DNA of 64,000 nt from Lumnitzera littorea (Eukaryota; Streptophyta; Magnoliopsida; Myrtales; Combretaceae): the NCBI GenBank assembly GCA_024138015.1, contig JAMXBB010000003.1:31676537-31740536 (forward strand), given 5' to 3'. Positions 59,580-64,000 of this stretch are shown here, one piece after another. Position 1 is the first letter of the stretch; each line of letters opens with the position of its first letter. A program made the position numbers and the translations under genes. The notes beneath the pieces are model-generated. The model had not been told where the DNA came from. It made no database searches and was given only the letters and a program-made list of their open reading frames with translations.

Positions 59580-61643
59580 CTAAACCGCTCAATATTAAAC
59601 CCTTACCAGTTTAATACTGACCTTTGACTAGGGTTTAAAGAAAACGGATTCTTAACTTGAAGACATTTTGGAGTCACCACCTAATCGAAGTCAGGAAAAA
59701 GAGTTAAGTTATAATCAATTGGTGAATTGGTTATAACTTAGCCACTGGTCTTTCAATAAAATTGATTTTTGTAAAATGGTTTTAAAATAAGTGATCTGGA
59801 TCCGGGAGTTATAATTTTTAAACCCTTACGGGTATCATTAACTTTCCAAATTTAAAATTAAACTTAAAAACCACCTTTTAATTTTAAAAGACAGAACTTG
59901 GTTTATAAGTTACTTTAATTAGATAAATCGAAGTAATCTAAGGAAAAGGAAAATTAAAATTTTTTATTTTTATTATCGCCCCGTAGGTATCTACATACCT
60001 GCTATTCGGGATCAGACGTGCATAGTTCTTTTTATAAAACTTTAGTAGGTTGGTTTTGTTTTTATTTGAAAAAATGATTGAGTTTATGTTTTACTCAATT
60101 TGGTTTATTGAAGAAAATTTTTAAAAAAGAAGGTCCTAAATTGGATTTTTTTTTTTATTTTTGAAAAATTCTAAAAGGTCCTAACTTTAAAAAAGAATCC
60201 AATCATTTTTTTTTTCATTTTGGAAAAACTTAACTTTTATAAGTGTTTAAAAAAAAAATTAACTTTATCCATTAACTTATGTGCTTATTTATTTTTATTT
60301 TTATATTTTTATTTATTTATCTCATTTTATCTATTTCTACTAAAAATAAATAAATAAATAAATGAGAGGTATACTACTTTTTTCTTTTTTTTTATCTTTT
60401 TTTCTCTTGATTCTTTTTTTTTGTCATTTTCTTTTTCCCTTTTTACTTTTTTTTTATGTATTACATTTACATTCAGAAATAAATAAAATAATAGACAAAT
60501 AAAAAAATTACAAAGCTGAAATAAAGAAAATAAAAGGAAATAAGTCAAATAAAAAAAATAAGGTCAGATCGGATGCTAAATAGGATGTGGGTTAGGTACA
60601 TAGGTTGGATTTCAAGTCAGATTGTGGGTTAAGTCCTAGAGTGGGTTGGTCAGTTTCGGAGCTTGGATCTCGGTTGCTAATTGAAGGAGTGGCCTCTGTT
60701 GGGGTTCATTTGGCTTGATTTGGCCACCAAAATGAGTAGGTCAAAGGCTTTTTATGTGTTTCAAATTAGGGATAGGGGGTTGTATTTTCAATGTTGTAGT
60801 GTTTGGAGCTCGTTTGGTGGTATTTTGGAAGTTGGCCGCGAGTGGTGGTGGTGGTTCGGCTGTGTATAAGTTGCTGGGTGTGAGTAGGTGATTGGTTTTG
60901 GGGTTAAGAAGGTCGAGGAGTGTTATATTAGGGTTAGTTTGGTTCAGGTAGTGGTGGAGATGGTGGTTCGAGAGGGGGAAGTATGGTGGTTAAGGTTTGG
61001 CGACGATGGTTTAGTGGTGCCACTAGGGGGCATGGTAACGGTCGAGGATGGTTAGGTTGGGAAGCTAGTGGTGTGGGTAGTATTTCTAGGGTGTTCGATC
61101 GTGATGTTGAGCTAGAGAGAGAGAGAGAGAGCTATGCTTAGAGAGAAAAAGTGATTCGAATGAGAGAAGGAGGTTTTTTTAGTTTGATTCTATCGCCCCT
61201 CTTTGCATTTATGTGTCCAATTTATAGGTTCTTAGGCTCACACGAGTTTGGCAAGCTCGTTAATGATTGAAATTTGCCATTAACATCCTTACTCCGAAAT
61301 TGACATTTTCTATTTTTGAAGCTCGATTTGGCTGGTCTTGATGGATGAATGTAGATGAGATTTCAATCGAAAATGAAACTAGGCTATGCCTAGTTTGCAA
61401 TTTCATCATTAATTTAGTGAAATTGCAACAAAAATTGGTTAAAAAATTATGTCAAAACTAGTTGCCTAAGGAGGAAAGCATGGAAAATCTAGAGAAAACG
61501 AGGGAAGAAAGGGGAAAGAGAAGGAAAATCAGGGGATACAAAGGGAAAGGGCAAGAAAAAGGAAAGAAAGGGAGGGAAAAAGGGGCTAATGAGATGTCAT
61601 GTTAGCTGTGCCGACTAACTAAAGTGTGCTACATAGCGCCATG
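59580..61643. other. Non-coding region with T-rich and G-rich asymmetric blocks
   Basis: 59950-60560 has many T- and A-runs and eroded TTTA/AAAT repeats. About 60570-61110 is strongly G-rich and C-poor on the plus strand, dominated by GGTGG, GGTT and GTGG phrases, and ends in a (GA)n run at about 61114-61131. No reading frame has recognisable residues. The TTTATAGGTTCTTAGG phrase at about 61222 resembles LTR promoter regions, so part of this may be an old LTR. This is inference. Confidence 0.45.
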
Positions 61644-61644
61644 T

Positions 61645-61709
61645 CAGCATCGATGAATTCGATGCTGTTACGTGTTAAGACACATTACATAGTGAGATCC
61701 TAACACGTA
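61645..61709. repeat. Two adjacent inverted repeats with perfect 9-bp arms
   Basis: CAGCATCGA (61645-61653) pairs with TCGATGCTG (61659-61667) around a 5-base loop. One base later, TACGTGTTA (61669-61677) pairs with TAACACGTA (61701-61709) around a 23-base loop. Function unknown; they could be part of an LTR promoter or an eroded palindrome. Confidence 0.85.
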
Positions 61710-61751
61710 GTAATTCCTGATGTGATAAAAAATGAAAAGGCTTTTACATGC

Positions 61752-61840
61752 CTTCTCTAAGATTTAAACCCTTGACCTCATACTTAAGCCAAAGCTAATG
61801 ACAATGTCCATGAGCTTATCCGTTAGGCCATTGACCTGTA
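61752..61840 (-). other. tRNA-like segment with A and B boxes (possible SINE head or tRNA relic)
   Basis: On the minus strand TGGCCTAACGG (61830-61820) fits the RNA polymerase III A box TRGCNNARYNGG with a one-base gap. GGGTTTAAATC (61771-61761) fits a B box with one or two changes. They are about 48 bp apart, near the tRNA range. I could not fold a full cloverleaf, and no A-rich tail typical of a SINE is seen, so this is a relic at best. Confidence 0.4.
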
Positions 61841-62372
61841 CCTTATCCATATGTGTAATTAAATTGCATATATGGACTAGGCCAGCCTAGGCTATATTCA
61901 AATCTAAGCCTAAACCCAATAACTTAACTTCTAAACCTATTTTAAAACTAAAAAATCTACGCTAATAAAAGGTTATTTTCTAAGTTCCCTAAAATCTTCT
62001 ATTTTTTTCAATTTTTCAATTTTTTTTTATTTTCTAAGTTTCTCTTTCTTTTATGCTTTTTCTTATTTTTGTATTTTTCTAAGATTCTTATTTTTATTTA
62101 TTTATTTCTTTTTAAATTTCTTTATTTTCTAAGTTTTCTTTAATTTCTTATTTTTTGTGTTTCTCTTAATTTAAGACCTATTGAGGAAATACAATAAAGG
62201 AGTAAAAATTGAGTATCTACAACTATCCCTTTTAGTGGCAAAGTTTGAACAAAACTTAGCCACAAAGATAAAGAGACACTATTTTTGTCCCTAGGATAAC
62301 TTTGAAATAACTAACTAGCTATCCTAAACTCAATCTACTAGGGATCTTAATGAAAAATGTAACCTGGTCGTG
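61841..62372. other. Non-coding T-rich spacer
   Basis: 61980-62160 is a pyrimidine-dominated tract of TTTCT, TTTAT and CTAAG units. Nothing coding is seen before the tandem array. Confidence 0.55.
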
Positions 62373-63020
62373 CCTCTCTAGACTCACTAACTTAAGTGGG
62401 GATGTCTCTATGGGACAAGCAATCCTACTCTAGAATTGAATTAGAGAACTTATTCATACCTCATTAGGCTCACTAACCTAAGCGAGAGTGTCTCTTGGGG
62501 ACTAATAACCTTAATTTAGGGTCGATCTAAAACTTGGTCTTACCTCACTAGGCTCATTAACCTAAGTGGGAGTGTTTCTTGGGAACTAGTAACCTTAAAC
62601 TAGGATCGTTCTAAAACCTAGTCGTGCCTCACTAGGCTCACTAACTTAGATGGAAGCGTCTCTTGGAGACTAGCAACCCTAAATAGGGATCGATCTAAAA
62701 CTTGGTCGTGCCTCACTAGGCTTACTAACTTAGGTGAGAGTATCTCTTGAGGATTGGCAACCTTAAATTGGGATTGATCTAAAATTTAGTCGTACCTCAC
62801 TAGGCTCATTAACCTAGGTGAGAAAGTCTCTTGAGGACTAGCAACCTTAAACTTAGATACATCTAAAACTTAACCGTACCTCACTAACCTAGGCAGGACC
62901 ATCTCTCAAGGACTAGCAACCCTAATTTGAGATTGATCTAAAACTTGGTTGTGCCTCGCTAGGCTTAGTAATCTAGGCAAGAGCATCTTTCAAGGACTAG
63001 CAACCCTAAATTTAGTCTCA
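62373..63020 (+). repeat. 84-bp tandem array, about 8 copies
   Basis: Units begin near CCTCACTAGGCTCACTAACC at 62373, 62459, 62543, 62627, 62711, 62795, 62879 and 62953. Five consecutive spacings are exactly 84 bp. The seventh unit is 10 bp short, having lost its AGGCTC segment. Each unit also holds TCTCTTGGGGACTAGCAACC and GATCGATCTAAAACTTGGTC, with substitutions between copies. Confidence 0.95.
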
Positions 63021-63027
63021 ATGTTGT

Positions 63028-63490
63028 GCCTTATGGGCTTGCTAAAATGAACCAACGAAGAGAAGTGCCTTACGGGCTTACTAAGAGAAACTTGGTGAAG
63101 GGAAATGCCTTATGGGCTCACTTTGAGAGAAATTGGTGAATGCCTTATAGGCTTGCTAAAATAACTTGAAAAATAGATTGAGTTAAGATCGTGTCTTCAA
63201 AGGCTGGCTATATACTAAAAGGTGGAAGGTGAGTGTCTTATGGGTTGGCCAGAGGAGCCTAATGAAGAGAAGTGCCATACAGGCTCGCTAAGTGAAACTT
63301 CATGAATGGAGGGGCCTAATGGGCTCGCTTAAAGAAATCAAGCATCTTATGAGCTCATTACAAGATCTTTGTAAAAAAGAAGTGCCTTATAGGGTTGTTA
63401 AAAGAACTTAGTGAATTGAAGGGCCTTATAGGCACGCTAAAGGTAATTAAGGAACAGAGGCACCCTATGAGTTTGCTAAAGACTTTAAGG
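63028..63490 (+). repeat. Tandem array of about 40-bp units, about 11 copies
   Basis: Units begin with GCCTTATGGGCTCGCTAAA-like sequence near 63028, 63067, 63107, 63142, 63234, 63273, 63313, 63343, 63383, 63423 and 63462, and continue with a purine-rich part (GAAACTTGGTGAAGGGAA). The opening GCCTTATGGGCTCGCTAA resembles GCCTCACTAGGCTCACTAA of the preceding 84-bp array, so the two may share an origin. Confidence 0.88.
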
Positions 63491-64000
63491 AGAGTTAAAT
63501 GGATGGAAGGCAGGATAGCCCATTCGAGAGCTGGTTAGGATAAAGACTTGTTTGAAACACTACCCATTTTTGAGGAAAAAATTTACAGAAAAACCCTTTT
63601 GGTAAAAACCATTTATGTTTAAAAAGACGTTAGGGATAATTTCCTTTATTTTGGGAAGAATAAGAAATGCCTTAACTCTTAACTTATTTTTTTTTTTTTT
63701 AGAATGGAATGAAAACTTAGCCACTTGGGCCGACTTGAACTTAAAATAAAGATACTTTATCTCTCTTTTTCTTTTTCTTTTCTCTTTTTATTATTATTAT
63801 TATTATTTAGTTTGTTAACAGGTAAAGGATCCTTCCCCTAGCCTGGACGACCAGCCGTTTGGTGGAGCCTTGTGATTTCAAACATCCTTAAAAAGATAAC
63901 TCACGACTAGTTTAGTTGAAGAGGACTTTCTTCTCAACTCTCAGTCCAAATTACACTCTTGACAACAGCCTCAAAATTATAATCTATTTCAAAAGGTCTT
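63491..64000. other. Non-coding right edge
   Basis: It contains a T-run at about 63687-63700 and an eroded TTA trinucleotide run at about 63787-63808. I see no gene or repeat boundary. Confidence 0.5.

Overview
The window looks like a stretch of AT-rich nuclear DNA from a flowering plant, probably a eudicot. The reasons are one typical R2R3-MYB gene with plant-type introns and a great excess of plant-lineage LTR retrotransposons (Ty1/copia, and Ty3/gypsy of the Reina, Tekay/Del and Tat types). Only one gene looks intact: a MYB transcription factor of subgroup 14 (RAX/Blind-like) at 13577-15361 on the plus strand, with three exons. Nearly everything else recognisable is transposon-derived and decayed.

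Layout. 1-8784 is a copia element whose 5' LTR starts at the window edge (two bases appear to be missing), with gag and pol in the plus direction and a 1.77 kb 3' LTR. 8911-9329 is a two-copy 210-bp tandem duplication. 9330-13433 is non-coding sequence upstream of MYB. 17429-21224 holds two copies of a dispersed repeat. One is interrupted by a 726-bp hAT-like non-autonomous element, and a solitary Tat-like LTR with its primer-binding site lies between the copies. 21225-22834 is the 3' end of another LTR plus its primer-binding site.

22835-47689 is a nested complex. The outer element is Reina-like (LTRs at 22835-23728 and 46789-47689). Its RT gene is split by a 3.4-kb solo LTR (26504-29908). 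It is cut again by a Tat-like element (LTRs 30663-31134 and 44441-44915). Inside the Tat-like element lie, on the minus strand, a decayed coiled-coil gene with two clear spliceosomal introns (35002-36380) and a Tekay/Del chromovirus truncated in its integrase (36378-43752). The chromovirus carries an extra 5' reading frame. 48178-54842 is a second Reina-like element on the minus strand, complete at both ends, with 5-bp target duplications GTAAT. 56690-59560 is a third, truncated Reina-like copy on the plus strand. 59580-64000 is non-coding, with strand-asymmetric G-rich DNA, two adjacent 9-bp-arm hairpins, a tRNA-like A/B-box segment, an 84-bp tandem array (8 copies) and an adjoining array of about 40 bp (about 11 copies).

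The retroelement genes share one style of decay: stops where Trp, Gln or Arg codons are expected, and Asp-to-Asn changes at catalytic sites. These are C-to-T/G-to-A transitions, as expected for methylated, silenced plant repeats. The most unusual items are the intron-bearing antisense coiled-coil gene inside the Tat-like element, the 165-codon 5' reading frame of the Tekay-like element, and the two linked tandem arrays near the right end. I saw no rRNA genes, CRISPR arrays or bacterial features. Family and lineage names rest on motif recognition by eye; no database search was possible.
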